Positions 1 through 8,117 of a stretch of 64,000 nucleotides of DNA are shown piece by piece. Numbering within the stretch: position 1 is the stretch's first letter; each line of letters starts with the position of its first letter. The notes under the pieces were generated by a model. The model worked only from the letters and a program-made list of their open reading frames with translations. It was not told the DNA's origin and did no database searches. The DNA is from JBBDMC01 sp963826055 (GTDB lineage: Bacteria > Pseudomonadota > Alphaproteobacteria > Rhizobiales > Kaistiaceae), in NCBI GenBank assembly GCA_963826055.1, contig CAWGVO010000017.1:333564-397563 (forward strand), read 5' to 3'. Both the position numbers and the translations under genes were made by a program.

Positions 1-228
1 GGCAAGCTCGACACCGGGCGGATGAACGGCGGCGTTTTTCTCGGCCTCAATGGCATCGTGATCAAGAGCCATGGCGGTGCCGACGCGGAGGGTTTTGCGG
101 CGGCGATCGAGATCGGCCACGGCGTGGCGACGAACGGGATCGTCGGAAAGATCAACCAGGACCTGTCGGCCTACCGCCAGGCGCACGAGGCGGAGACCAG
201 TCTCATCGCCAAGACGGGTGCCATGTGA
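1..228 (+). CDS. plsX: Phosphate acyltransferase PlsX, C-terminal fragment
   Basis: The window opens inside this gene and only about 75 C-terminal residues are seen, so the call rests on the tail (GGVFLGLNG, then a glycine-rich KSHGGAD segment) and on the neighbour. PlsX makes acyl-phosphate from acyl-ACP for phospholipid synthesis at the inner face of the membrane. The stop codon region overlaps the start of fabH by four bases (ATG at 225, stop ending at 228), which is the usual plsX-fabH coupling. Nothing can be said about the missing N-terminal part. Confidence 0.9.
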   Translation, partial: GKLDTGRMNGGVFLGLNGIVIKSHGGADAEGFAAAIEIGHGVATNGIVGKINQDLSAYRQAHEAETSLIAKTGAM

Positions 229-1203
229 CGAACGCGCGTTCGGTCGTTTTGGGCTGCGGCGGATACCTGCCGCAGAAGGTCCTCACTAACGACGACCTCA
301 GCAAGCTGGTCGACACAACCGATGAATGGATCCGGCAGCGCACCGGCATTGGCGAGCGTCACGTGGCGGCCGAAGGCGAGATGACCTCCGACCTCGCCGC
401 CGAGGCGGCCCGCCGTGCGCTCGCCAACGCAGGGCTAACCGTCGCCGATATCGACATGATCGTGCTGGCGACCTCGACCCCCGACAACACCTTTCCCGCG
501 GCTGCTGTGACCGTCCAGGAGAAGCTCGGCATGACCGGCGGATCCGCGTTCGACATGCAGGCGGTCTGTTCCGGGTTCGTGTTCGCACTTGCGACGACCG
601 ATGCCCTTATCCGCGCGGGACAGGCGAAACAGGGCGCTGGTGATCGGGGCGGAGACGTTCTCGCGTATCCTCGACTGGACGGACCGGGCGACCTGCGTCC
701 TTTTCGGCGACGGCGCTGGCGCTGTGGTCCTCGAGCGCCAGGACCAAACCGGCGGCAACCGCGACCGCGGGGTGTTGACTGCGCACCTGCGGTCAGACGG
801 TCGCTACAAGGACAAGCTCTACGTTGACGGGGGGCCTTCGTCGACCGGCACCGTCGGCCATGTCCGAATGGAGGGACGCGAGGTCTTCAAGTATGCGGTT
901 AACATGATCACCGACGTTATCACCGATGCCTTCACCGCCACGGGGCTCGATGCGTCCGCCGTCGACTGGTTCGTGCCACATCAGGCAAACGTGCGTATCA
1001 TCGACGCGACAGCCAGGAAATTCGCCATTCCGACAGAGAAAGTGGTCAGGACCGTGGGCCATCACGGCAACACTTCGGCGGCCTCGATCCCGCTGGCGTT
1101 GGCGGAAGCCAGCGGCGATGGCCGCATCAAGCGGGGAGATCTCGTCCTCCTGGAGGCGATGGGCGGCGGCTTCACATGGGGGTCCGCCATTCTGAGGTGG
1201 TAG
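225..1203 (+). CDS. fabH: Beta-ketoacyl-ACP synthase III (FabH), split by a +1 frameshift
   Basis: FabH condenses acetyl-CoA with malonyl-ACP to start fatty acid synthesis. The first part (from ATG 225) carries the catalytic cysteine in QAVCSGF. The second part, in another frame, carries the histidine motif HQAN and the asparagine motif GHHGNTSAAS, so the full Cys-His-Asn triad is present. The frame changes near 630-632, where the protein should read RAGQAK-RALVIGAE; one extra base there explains it. Summed length is about 325 residues, normal for the family. Given that the gene is normally essential and the rest is perfectly conserved, I read the frameshift as a sequence error rather than a pseudogene. 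It is followed after a gap by ihfA, as in many alphaproteobacteria. Confidence 0.9.
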
Positions 1204-1328
1204 TCACGATTGTGATCGTTTCTCTCGCCAAGATCGGTTGATTCGAAAGTGCGGGCGAAATAGGCTATCGTCTTGGCGTTCAGCGACAATTTTTGCATTG
1301 CGGCACCATCCGATGGAAGTATGAGGCC

Positions 1329-1661
1329 ATGGGGGGCAAGACGGTAACGCGGGCCGATTTGTGTGAGGCTGTCTATCGGACGGTCGGCCTTTCGCGCACC
1401 GAGTCGGCCGATCTGGTTGAACTGGTGCTGGACGAGATCAGCCGCTCCATCGTGCGCGGTGAGGCGGTGAAGCTGTCGTCGTTCGGCTCGTTTGTCGTGC
1501 GCAGCAAGGGACAGCGCGTTGGTCGCAATCCCAAGACCGGCGAAGAGGTGCCCATTTCCCCGAGAAGAGTGATGGTGTTCAAGCCGAGCAATGTCCTGAA
1601 ACAAAGGATCAACGAGGCGCTGGTCAACGGTGGTGGGCTGGGCGAGGGGCAGGAAGACTAA
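1329..1661 (+). CDS. ihfA: Integration host factor subunit alpha
   Basis: A 110-residue HU/IHF-family DNA-bending protein. Visible family features are the N-terminal helix region (TRADLCEAVYRTVGLSR), KLSSFGSFVVR, and the beta-arm GRNPKTGEEVPISPRRV followed by the C-terminal helix FKPSNVLKQRIN. IhfA pairs with IhfB to bend DNA in recombination, replication and transcription. I chose ATG 1329 (MGGKTVTRADL) over an upstream TTG at 1293 because it gives the normal family length. It sits between fabH and a merR-type gene, the standard alphaproteobacterial arrangement. Confidence 0.93.
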   Translation: MGGKTVTRADLCEAVYRTVGLSRTESADLVELVLDEISRSIVRGEAVKLSSFGSFVVRSKGQRVGRNPKTGEEVPISPRRVMVFKPSNVLKQRINEALVNGGGLGEGQED

Positions 1662-1700
1662 ATTCGGCGTCGCGTGGCGGTGTGGTGCGGTGGGACAGTG

Positions 1701-2261
1701 GTGTCAAAGGGACCAGAGGCGTTCAGGACGATAAGTGAGGTCGCGCAGGAGCTCGACCTGCCGCAGCACGTACTGCGGTTTTGGGAAACCCGCTTCGCCC
1801 AGATCAGGCCAATGAAGCGCGGCGGCGGGCGGCGCTATTACCGGCCTGACGATATCGACCTTCTGCGCGGTATCCGGCACCTCCTCTACGGCGAGGGGTA
1901 CACCATCCGTGGCGTGCAGCGCATCCTGCGGGAGCAGGGACCGCGGTTCGTGATCTCGGCCGGGCGGGGCGAAATCCAGGCGCTGATGGCGAACCAGGCG
2001 CCAGAGGACGAGCCGGAAGGTGTCGAGCCGGACTTTGCCGATATGGTCGAGCTCGACGACGTCAACGACGACGACGACGATCAGATCGAGCCGACCTTTG
2101 ACCCGCGCGAGTTCCATGCCGTTCCCGATGTCGGCAATGGGGGTGCCGGGCGAGGCGGCAAGCCGTCGGCGGAAAAGCTAACCAACGACGAAGTGCGGCG
2201 TCTGCAAACCGCGCTCTCGGAACTTCTGGAGCTGAAGCGGCTTCTCGATCAGGCGCGCTGA
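1701..2261 (+). CDS. MerR-family transcriptional regulator
   Basis: N-terminal winged-helix MerR domain: FRTISEVAQELDLPQHVLRFWE, then RPMKRGGGRRYYRPDD and a helix with HLLYGEGYTIRGVQRIL. After it comes an acidic linker (a run of D and E around residues 105-130) and a C-terminal helix of about 25 residues likely to dimerise. The start is taken as GTG 1701 (SKGPEAFRTI), although GTG 1674 and 1698 are in frame. The ligand is unknown; the gene is conserved downstream of ihfA in alphaproteobacteria, which suggests a housekeeping role rather than metal response. No metal-binding cysteines are seen. Confidence 0.88.
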   Translation: MSKGPEAFRTISEVAQELDLPQHVLRFWETRFAQIRPMKRGGGRRYYRPDDIDLLRGIRHLLYGEGYTIRGVQRILREQGPRFVISAGRGEIQALMANQAPEDEPEGVEPDFADMVELDDVNDDDDDQIEPTFDPREFHAVPDVGNGGAGRGGKPSAEKLTNDEVRRLQTALSELLELKRLLDQAR

Positions 2262-2276
2262 CCGCGCCCCTGCCGC

Positions 2277-3023
2277 TTATGCTTCCGCCTGCCCTCTGGA
2301 ATGATTGTCGATGTTGGCTAGATCGAGGCCGAGGTAGCGGTCGAGCGTTGCCTCGTCCCTGAGCAGGTCGGCCGACCGCGCGTGGTGGGCGATCACGCCC
2401 CGTTCGAGGAGAATTGCATCCTCCGTCAGGTCGAGTGCGGCTTCGGCGTGCTGCTCAACCAGTATCAGCGCGGTTCCCTCTTCCTTCGCCATGCGGCGCA
2501 CGGCGCCCATCAGTTCCTCGACGATGATGGGCGCTAAGCCCTCCAGCGGCTCGTCGAGGAGAAGGAGCGACGGGTTGGTCATCAGCGTGCGGGCGATGGC
2601 CAGCATCTGCTGTTCGCCGCCGGAGAGATGATTGCCGAGGTTGCGACTGCGCTCCTTCAGGCGCGGAAACAGTTGGTACACTGCGTCGAGATCCCAGCGG
2701 CCCGGTCGGGCCATGGCGACCAGGTTTTCGGCGACCGTCAGCGACGGAAATATCTCGCGCTCCTGCGGTACCCAGCCGAGCCCCGCCGCGGCCCGCGCAT
2801 GGGGCGCGAGACGGGAGATGTCGGCGCCGTTGAACCGGATCGTGCCCCGCTGCAGCGGCACGAAGCCCAGCACCGTCAGCAGCAGCGTCGTCTTGCCAGC
2901 GCCGTTGCGGCCGAGCACCGCCAAACTGCCTCTTTGCGGTACGGACAACGAAATGCCGTCGAGCACGACGGCCTCGCCGTATCCGGCCCGCACATCAACA
3001 AGTTCAAGCAGCGGCTGAGCCAT
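2277..3023 (-). CDS. livF: Branched-chain amino acid type ABC transporter ATPase LivF
   Basis: About 248 residues with all ABC ATPase motifs: Walker A LGRNGAGKTT, signature LSGGEQQ, Walker B SLLLLDEP and the switch histidine in LVEQH. The LivF-type feature is the short protein with EGLAPI after the Walker B region. The start MAQPLLELVDV at 3023 lies 20 bases inside the 3' end of livG, so the two are translationally linked. It is the last gene of a five-gene minus-strand operon (binding protein, livH, livM, livG, livF). The imported solute is not defined by the ATPase; leucine-type systems of this family also carry amides, urea and aromatic acids. Confidence 0.92.
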   Translation of the reverse strand: MAQPLLELVDVRAGYGEAVVLDGISLSVPQRGSLAVLGRNGAGKTTLLLTVLGFVPLQRGTIRFNGADISRLAPHARAAAGLGWVPQEREIFPSLTVAENLVAMARPGRWDLDAVYQLFPRLKERSRNLGNHLSGGEQQMLAIARTLMTNPSLLLLDEPLEGLAPIIVEELMGAVRRMAKEEGTALILVEQHAEAALDLTEDAILLERGVIAHHARSADLLRDEATLDRYLGLDLANIDNHSRGQAEA

Positions 3024-3780
3024 GGCGACCTGTGCCAAGATAGACTTGGCGAACGCGCGGATCGTTGCGCACGACCTGGGGTTCCGCCTCGAGCAATACG
3101 CTGCCCTGGACGAGCACCACAATCCGCGACGCGAAGCTGAAAACGATATCCATGTCGTGCTCGATGAACAGCACGGAGATGTCCTTCGGCAAGGCCCCGA
3201 TGACCCCGAAGAGAACGGAGGTCTCGTCCTTGGGCACGCCCGCCGCGGGCTCGTCGAGAAGAAGAACCTTCGGCCGGGTGGCGAGCGCGAGGGCGATCTC
3301 GAGCAGCCGTTGCTGGCCGTAGGGCAGGGTGCGCGTGGTTTTCGTCGCGACGTCGCCGAGCTTGAGCTGCTGCAGGATTGTGAAGCTTTCGACGATTGCC
3401 CGGTCGTGGGTGGCGAGCCCTCGCCAGAACTGTCCCGCGGTACGCTCGCGTTCGCAGACGGCGAGCGCGACCGCCTCGATCGGCGTGAGATCGGGGAACA
3501 GCGTGTTGATCTGAAACGTGCGCGTGAGACCTTGGCGCACCCTGGCCGCGACAGATGTCGAAGTAACGTCGGTTCCGGCGAGCAAAATGCGTCCAGCATC
3601 GGGGCGGAGCTGCCCCGTGATCAGATTGATCAGCGTCGTCTTGCCGGCGCCGTTCGGGCCGATAAGAGCATGGCGTGCGCCGACCGGGAGCTCGAGGGAG
3701 ATATCGCGGGCGACCCGAAGCGAGCCGAAGCTCTTTTGCAGGGCCTCTACGCGGAGCGCCGAGCCGAGCTCAGCGGTCAT
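3004..3780 (-). CDS. livG: Branched-chain amino acid type ABC transporter ATPase LivG
   Basis: A 258-residue ABC ATPase. Walker A is IGPNGAGKTT, the signature is degenerate (LPYGQQR in place of LSGGQ-type), Walker B is KVLLLDEPAAG, and the switch histidine is in FIEHDMD. LivG proteins normally have LSYGxQR-like signatures, so this is in family. Start ATG 3780 overlaps the livM stop by four bases (ATGA), which indicates coupled translation. It pairs with LivF as the heterodimeric motor for the LivH/LivM channel. Confidence 0.92.
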   Translation of the reverse strand: MTAELGSALRVEALQKSFGSLRVARDISLELPVGARHALIGPNGAGKTTLINLITGQLRPDAGRILLAGTDVTSTSVAARVRQGLTRTFQINTLFPDLTPIEAVALAVCERERTAGQFWRGLATHDRAIVESFTILQQLKLGDVATKTTRTLPYGQQRLLEIALALATRPKVLLLDEPAAGVPKDETSVLFGVIGALPKDISVLFIEHDMDIVFSFASRIVVLVQGSVLLEAEPQVVRNDPRVRQVYLGTGRHGSAAA

Positions 3781-4772
3781 GATCCTCTGCCCACAAGCCG
3801 GCTCAGCCCTCCGAGAATGCCCCGCGGCATGAAAAGGACGACGAGCATCAGGATGATGCCAATCCAGAAGTACCAAAAGACAGGGGTTATCCCGGAGAGG
3901 CGATCGCGGGCCACAAGAAAGATGATGGCGCCGACGATGCCGCCATATAGCTGGCCGGTACCGCCGAGGATCAGCATGACCACGATGTCGGCGGAACGCT
4001 GAAAGCTCAACGTATCGAGCGAAACGCTGTTGGTGGTCTGGGTCAGCAGTGCGCCCGCGATGCCGGCCATCCCGGCGGAGATTGTATAGATCACCTGCAG
4101 GTGGATGCGATAGTCGGAGCCGATGGCGGGCATGCGCAGCAGGTTTTCGCGGGCGCCGCGAAGGGCAAGACCAAAGGACGAATTGACGATCCTGCGGCTG
4201 GCGAGCAGCGCCAGGAAAAGAGCGGCAAGGGCGTACCCGTAGGCGGTGGTTCCCCATAGATCGAATTCGAAGATGCCAGCGATCGGCCACGTCTCGATGC
4301 CGAGGAGCCCGTCAGTGCCACCCGTGAGCCACGACATGGCGTTGGCGAGTTCGTAAAGGAGCAGCCCGAGGCCGATAGTGATCATCAAAAGTGCGAGGTG
4401 CCGGACCCGCACGATCAGGAAGCTCACGCCGCCGCCGACGGCGGCGGCGATGAGCCCAGCGCCGGCAAGGCCGGTCAGGGGCTCGCCCCAGCCGTGCGCG
4501 CTGGCAAGGCCGGCCGAATAGGCGCCGATACCAAAGAACATCGCATGGCCGAGCGTCACGATGCCGGCGTAGCCCAACACGAGATCCACCGACAAGGCGA
4601 ACAGCGCGGCGATGGCGATCTGGCTGGCCAGTGGCAGGTAATCGGTGAACACGAAGAAAGGAGCTAGCGTCGCCAGCCAGAACACGATCTCGTAGATCGA
4701 CCACCGGCTCCGATTCCTGAGCCAGGTCAGCGGTGTCGGTTGTAGCTGGGTCACCTCCGCCATGTCGGCCAT
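3777..4772 (-). CDS. livM: Branched-chain amino acid type ABC transporter permease LivM
   Basis: A 331-residue polytopic membrane protein with roughly ten hydrophobic segments and the family motif GYAGIVTLGHAMFFGIGAY near residue 60-80. The EAA-like cytoplasmic loop SFGLALRGARENLLRMPAIG contacts the ATPases. The start at 4772 overlaps the livH stop (TGATG), so the longer reading frame upstream is an artefact. A second in-frame ATG nine bases later (4763) is also possible. It forms the channel with LivH. Confidence 0.92.
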   Translation of the reverse strand: MADMAEVTQLQPTPLTWLRNRSRWSIYEIVFWLATLAPFFVFTDYLPLASQIAIAALFALSVDLVLGYAGIVTLGHAMFFGIGAYSAGLASAHGWGEPLTGLAGAGLIAAAVGGGVSFLIVRVRHLALLMITIGLGLLLYELANAMSWLTGGTDGLLGIETWPIAGIFEFDLWGTTAYGYALAALFLALLASRRIVNSSFGLALRGARENLLRMPAIGSDYRIHLQVIYTISAGMAGIAGALLTQTTNSVSLDTLSFQRSADIVVMLILGGTGQLYGGIVGAIIFLVARDRLSGITPVFWYFWIGIILMLVVLFMPRGILGGLSRLVGRGS

Positions 4773-5635
4773 CACCGCTTGCCGAACAGTCCCAGGGGCC
4801 TGACGAAGAGGACGGCGACCAGGGCGACGTAGATCAGGAATGACCCGGCTTCGGGCACGAAATACTTGCCGGCAACGTCGAAAATGCCGAGCATTGCCGC
4901 GGCGACGAACGAGCCGGTGACCGAACCGAGCCCGCCCACCGAAACCACGATCAGCACGTAGACGAGGAAGCGAAAGCCCCACGATGGGTCGAGCCCGGTG
5001 ATTTCGACCGCAAGGGCGCCGCCAAGCCCGGCGAGGCCGCTGCCGATTGCGAAAGTGGTTGCGAAGACCCGGTCGACGTTCAGTCCGAGCCCTTCTGCCA
5101 CCCTGTGGTTATCGACGGCGGCACGGATCTGCACACCCAGGCGGGTACGCTCGAGACCGAAGAAGAGGAGAGCGGTAATCGCCAGCGAGACCACGATCAG
5201 GAAGATGCGATAGACCCCGAGCCGCAACCCGAGAACCTCGACCGACCCGCGCAGCCACGATGGTGTCGGCATCACCTGCTGCGCCGTCCCGAAGAAATAA
5301 GTGGCGAGTGCCGCCGCCACGAAGACGACGCCGATGGTGAACAGGACCTGGTTGAGCTCTCCTGCCTGATAGAGGCGGCGGAAGAGGGTCCGCTCGACCA
5401 GAATGCTCGCCGCCGCGGCCACGATGAAAGCGGCGGGTAGTGCCAACAGAAACGGAAGGCCGGCAAGGCGCATCGACACGACCGCGGTGTAGCCGCCGAG
5501 CATGCCGAACGCGCCGTGAGCCAGATTCGTGAAGTTCATCAGGCCGAGCGTGACCGACAGGCCCACCGACAGGACGAAAAGAAGCATCCCGAAGGCGAAC
5601 CCGTCGAACGCGACGATAGCGAGCCGGGCGATCAC
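4772..5635 (-). CDS. livH: Branched-chain amino acid type ABC transporter permease LivH
   Basis: A 287-residue membrane protein with the LivH signature LSVGLSVTLGLMNFTNLAHGAFGMLGGY at the N-terminus and the cytoplasmic coupling loop RTRLGVQIRAAVDNHRVAEGLGLN in the middle. Eight or so hydrophobic stretches are visible. It is preceded by the periplasmic binding protein gene with a short gap of 22 bases and followed by livM with a one-base overlap, giving a compact operon. Confidence 0.92.
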   Translation of the reverse strand: MIARLAIVAFDGFAFGMLLFVLSVGLSVTLGLMNFTNLAHGAFGMLGGYTAVVSMRLAGLPFLLALPAAFIVAAAASILVERTLFRRLYQAGELNQVLFTIGVVFVAAALATYFFGTAQQVMPTPSWLRGSVEVLGLRLGVYRIFLIVVSLAITALLFFGLERTRLGVQIRAAVDNHRVAEGLGLNVDRVFATTFAIGSGLAGLGGALAVEITGLDPSWGFRFLVYVLIVVSVGGLGSVTGSFVAAAMLGIFDVAGKYFVPEAGSFLIYVALVAVLFVRPLGLFGKR

Positions 5636-5657
5636 GGCTCAGGCGGCCGGCCGCCGA

Positions 5658-6836
5658 TTATTTTGCACCGTGCAGAGGATCCTTCGCGTTGGGGATCGTG
5701 TCGATGATGACGTTCTGGAGCTTGCCGTTCACTTCCTGGACCTCGCGGATGTACACCGTCTGGATGATGTCGCGCGTATCCGGGTCGATGGAAATCGGCC
5801 CGCGTGGGCTGTCCCATGACATCCCCTTCGCGGCTGCCACGAGCGCGTCGCCGCTGGTGTCGCCGTTGGTCTTCATCAACGCCGCGTCAATCAGGTGCAT
5901 GCCGTCGTAGCCGCCGACGGAGAACAGGTCGGGGCTGCGCCCACTGTTTGCGTCGCGGTAGCCTTTCACGAACGCGTTGTTGATCGGATCGTCCCTCTCG
6001 AGGGTATAGTGGAAAGTCGTAATGATGCCCTTGGCGCTGTCGCCCATGCTGTCCAGCGCTTCCGGCAGGGTCAGCTCACCTTGGCCGAACAACTTGACGT
6101 TGGGCGGAGTCAGGCCGCGATCGGACAGTGCCTTGCCGAGTGCTGGCGGCTGCGCGCCACCGGGAATGAAGACGTATACCGCCTCGGGATTGGCGTCCTT
6201 GATGCGCTGAACAAATGCCGAGAAGTCCGGATTGGCAACGGGGCTGGCATCGGCGCCGACGATCGTCCCGCCCGCTTCCTTGAAGCCCTTGGCGAACGAA
6301 GACTCGGCGTCATGGCCGGGACCATAGTCGGCGACCAGCGTGTAGGCGCTCTTGACGCCGCCGTGTTCGAAAGCCCACTTGCCGAAAGGATAGTTGAGCT
6401 GCGGGATCGTCAGCGAGGTGCGGACGATGTAGGGCGACTGTTCGGTGATGACGGACGTAGCGGCGTTCATCACGACCATCAGTTTCTTGGCTTGCTTCGA
6501 AATATCCGCCGCGCCAAGCGCCTCGGGCGTCAGCGTGAAGCCGGCAATGATGTCGACCTTGTCGCGCACGACCAGTTCCTGCGCGAGGCGTTTGGCAACG
6601 TCCGGATTGGGGCCGCCGCTGTCCTTTTTGACGAGTTCGACCTTCTTCCCGGCAACCTCGCCGTTATGTTCGGCGAGCCAGAGATCGATGCCGGCCTGCA
6701 TCTGGTTTGCCGTGTCGGCGAACGGACCAGAGTAGGCCATGATGAGGCCGATCTTGATGGTGTCCTGTGCCATCGCGGCCATCGACCAGGTCAAACCCAA
6801 GCCGAGAGCCGCAATCGCTGCCTTATGCTTCAACAT
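5658..6836 (-). CDS. ABC transporter periplasmic binding protein, LivK/Peripla_BP_6 family
   Basis: A 392-residue type I periplasmic binding protein with a cleavable signal peptide (hydrophobic ALGLGLTWSMAAMAQ, cleavage after AMA). The mature start TIKIGLIMAYSGPFADTANQM is the family hallmark, and YDGMHLIDAAL is near the C-terminus. It delivers solute to the LivHMGF transporter downstream. Closest in style to binding proteins for aromatic or other organic acids (inference from the divergent pocket and genomic setting); a leucine specificity is not supported. A GGGAGG ribosome site lies just upstream of ATG 6836. It is the first gene of the liv operon. Confidence 0.88.
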   Translation of the reverse strand: MLKHKAAIAALGLGLTWSMAAMAQDTIKIGLIMAYSGPFADTANQMQAGIDLWLAEHNGEVAGKKVELVKKDSGGPNPDVAKRLAQELVVRDKVDIIAGFTLTPEALGAADISKQAKKLMVVMNAATSVITEQSPYIVRTSLTIPQLNYPFGKWAFEHGGVKSAYTLVADYGPGHDAESSFAKGFKEAGGTIVGADASPVANPDFSAFVQRIKDANPEAVYVFIPGGAQPPALGKALSDRGLTPPNVKLFGQGELTLPEALDSMGDSAKGIITTFHYTLERDDPINNAFVKGYRDANSGRSPDLFSVGGYDGMHLIDAALMKTNGDTSGDALVAAAKGMSWDSPRGPISIDPDTRDIIQTVYIREVQEVNGKLQNVIIDTIPNAKDPLHGAK

Positions 6837-7087
6837 TCGAGGAATCCTCCCTTAGTCATCCTCCCCTCGCACCGCTTTACACTAGAACGTGCCATACCAG
6901 AAGGGGCTGCGAATTGCACAAGCGGCGTATGGCTAAAGCAAAATCGGCGTCGGGCTGCAACGCGGACGCACCACAAACGGCGGGCTGACCGTCGGAAATC
7001 GGTGCTGCGCCGCACGGTTGCAGGACGTGAATGGTGAACGTGCATGGACACCGGCCGCCCGTCGGATGCGGGCGGCCGCAACGGGGG
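6837..7087. promoter_or_regulatory. Intergenic region upstream of the liv operon
   Basis: A 251-base non-coding stretch between the TAXI binding protein (end 7088) and the first liv gene (start 6836), both on the minus strand. It should hold the liv promoter and the terminator of the TRAP operon. A hairpin at 7053-7077 is listed separately. I could not define a clear -35/-10 pair. Confidence 0.5.
7053..7077 (-). terminator. Hairpin downstream of the TAXI binding protein gene
   Basis: Perfect nine-base arms GGCCGCCCG and CGGGCGGCC around a seven-base loop, eleven bases after the stop codon of the TAXI gene on the minus strand. There is no clear T tract after it, so it may be a weak or Rho-assisted terminator or an mRNA-stabilising hairpin. 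Confidence 0.55.
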
Positions 7088-8098
7088 CTAGTTGAGTGTC
7101 CCTTCCGGGATCGTGAGGCCGATTTCCTTGTAGTAGCGCTGTGCTCCGGGATGGAGCTTCAGGCCGCCGTCCTGAACGGCGTACTCGAGTGTCACGTCCT
7201 TGAGCCAGGGTTGGGTCTTCACCGCTTCCTTCGAGGCTTCCCAATACGCCTTGGTCATCCGATAGACGAGGTCCTCGTCCACGTCGGCGCGCACGGCCAC
7301 GCCAACGACCGCCCCCAGCGTGTAGACATCGTCGGTGTTGACGACGCCGCTGCCGTAGACGCCGGCCTTGATGATGCCGAGCTCCTCACCCTTGATCTTG
7401 ACGAAATCCTTCGCCTCGGAATTGGCTTCGAACTGGTCTTTGGACAAACCAAGGATGCGCAGTTTCGAGGTCTGGGAGAGCTGTTCGAGTTGCGGGAAGG
7501 GTGCGATGCCCGAGATAACATAGACGTCGAACTGCCGGTCCTGAAAGCCCTGGAAGGCCGACGACCAGCTCGCCTTGACGTTTTCGTAGTCCTTGTCCGG
7601 CTCGTAGCCGGAGATGATCTTCACCCAGCTGTTCGCGGCCGCCCAGGCGCCGCCGCCGGGAGGGCCGAGGAACACCCGCTTGCCCTTGATGTCGGCGGGA
7701 GTATTGAGGTTGTCGGATGCGTAGGTGACGATGTGGTATTGCCCGAGCGGGAACCAATAGATCAGCCGCAGGTTATCCGAGAGCTTCGGGGCGTCGGCAA
7801 CCTTCTGGTACATCACCGTGCCGCTGTGCATGAAGTTGTAGACGGTCGGTGAGGTCATGCACATGTCGAGTTTGCCTTCAGCGACGTCGATCATGTGCTG
7901 TGTCGCGGCGCCCGTGGCATCGACCGTGATGTTGACGTCGGGAAGGCTCTGGTTGACGAGCGTGGCAAAGGTGGTCATCGCCAGGTAAGCCGACGTTCCG
8001 GGCGCGATGGTCGCCAGCTTCAGATCCACGGCATGGGCGCCAGCGGTGCTGGCAGCAAGCGCCAGCGCGGTGGCAGTTCCTTTGAGCCAGTAGTTCAT
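7088..8098 (-). CDS. TAXI-family TRAP transporter solute-binding protein
   Basis: A 336-residue secreted protein with a signal peptide ending near AHAVD. The mature protein has the TAXI-family pattern (KLATIAPGTSAYLAM, then VDATGAATQHMIDVAEGKLDM, and KGKRVFLGPPGGGAWAAA). TAXI proteins feed DctQM-fusion TRAP permeases; known or suspected ligands are dicarboxylates and amino acids such as glutamate. A strong GGGAGGAAAGAG ribosome site precedes ATG 8098, so the longer upstream reading frame is not used. It follows the permease gene by 19 bases in the same operon. Confidence 0.9.
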   Translation of the reverse strand: MNYWLKGTATALALAASTAGAHAVDLKLATIAPGTSAYLAMTTFATLVNQSLPDVNITVDATGAATQHMIDVAEGKLDMCMTSPTVYNFMHSGTVMYQKVADAPKLSDNLRLIYWFPLGQYHIVTYASDNLNTPADIKGKRVFLGPPGGGAWAAANSWVKIISGYEPDKDYENVKASWSSAFQGFQDRQFDVYVISGIAPFPQLEQLSQTSKLRILGLSKDQFEANSEAKDFVKIKGEELGIIKAGVYGSGVVNTDDVYTLGAVVGVAVRADVDEDLVYRMTKAYWEASKEAVKTQPWLKDVTLEYAVQDGGLKLHPGAQRYYKEIGLTIPEGTLN

Positions 8099-8117
8099 CT
8101 CTTTCCTCCCTGTTTGA

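Noticed and set aside
3024..3599. Long N-terminal extension of the livF frame
   Set aside because: It is Ser/Arg-rich shadow sequence of livG in another frame; the ABC domain begins at 3023.
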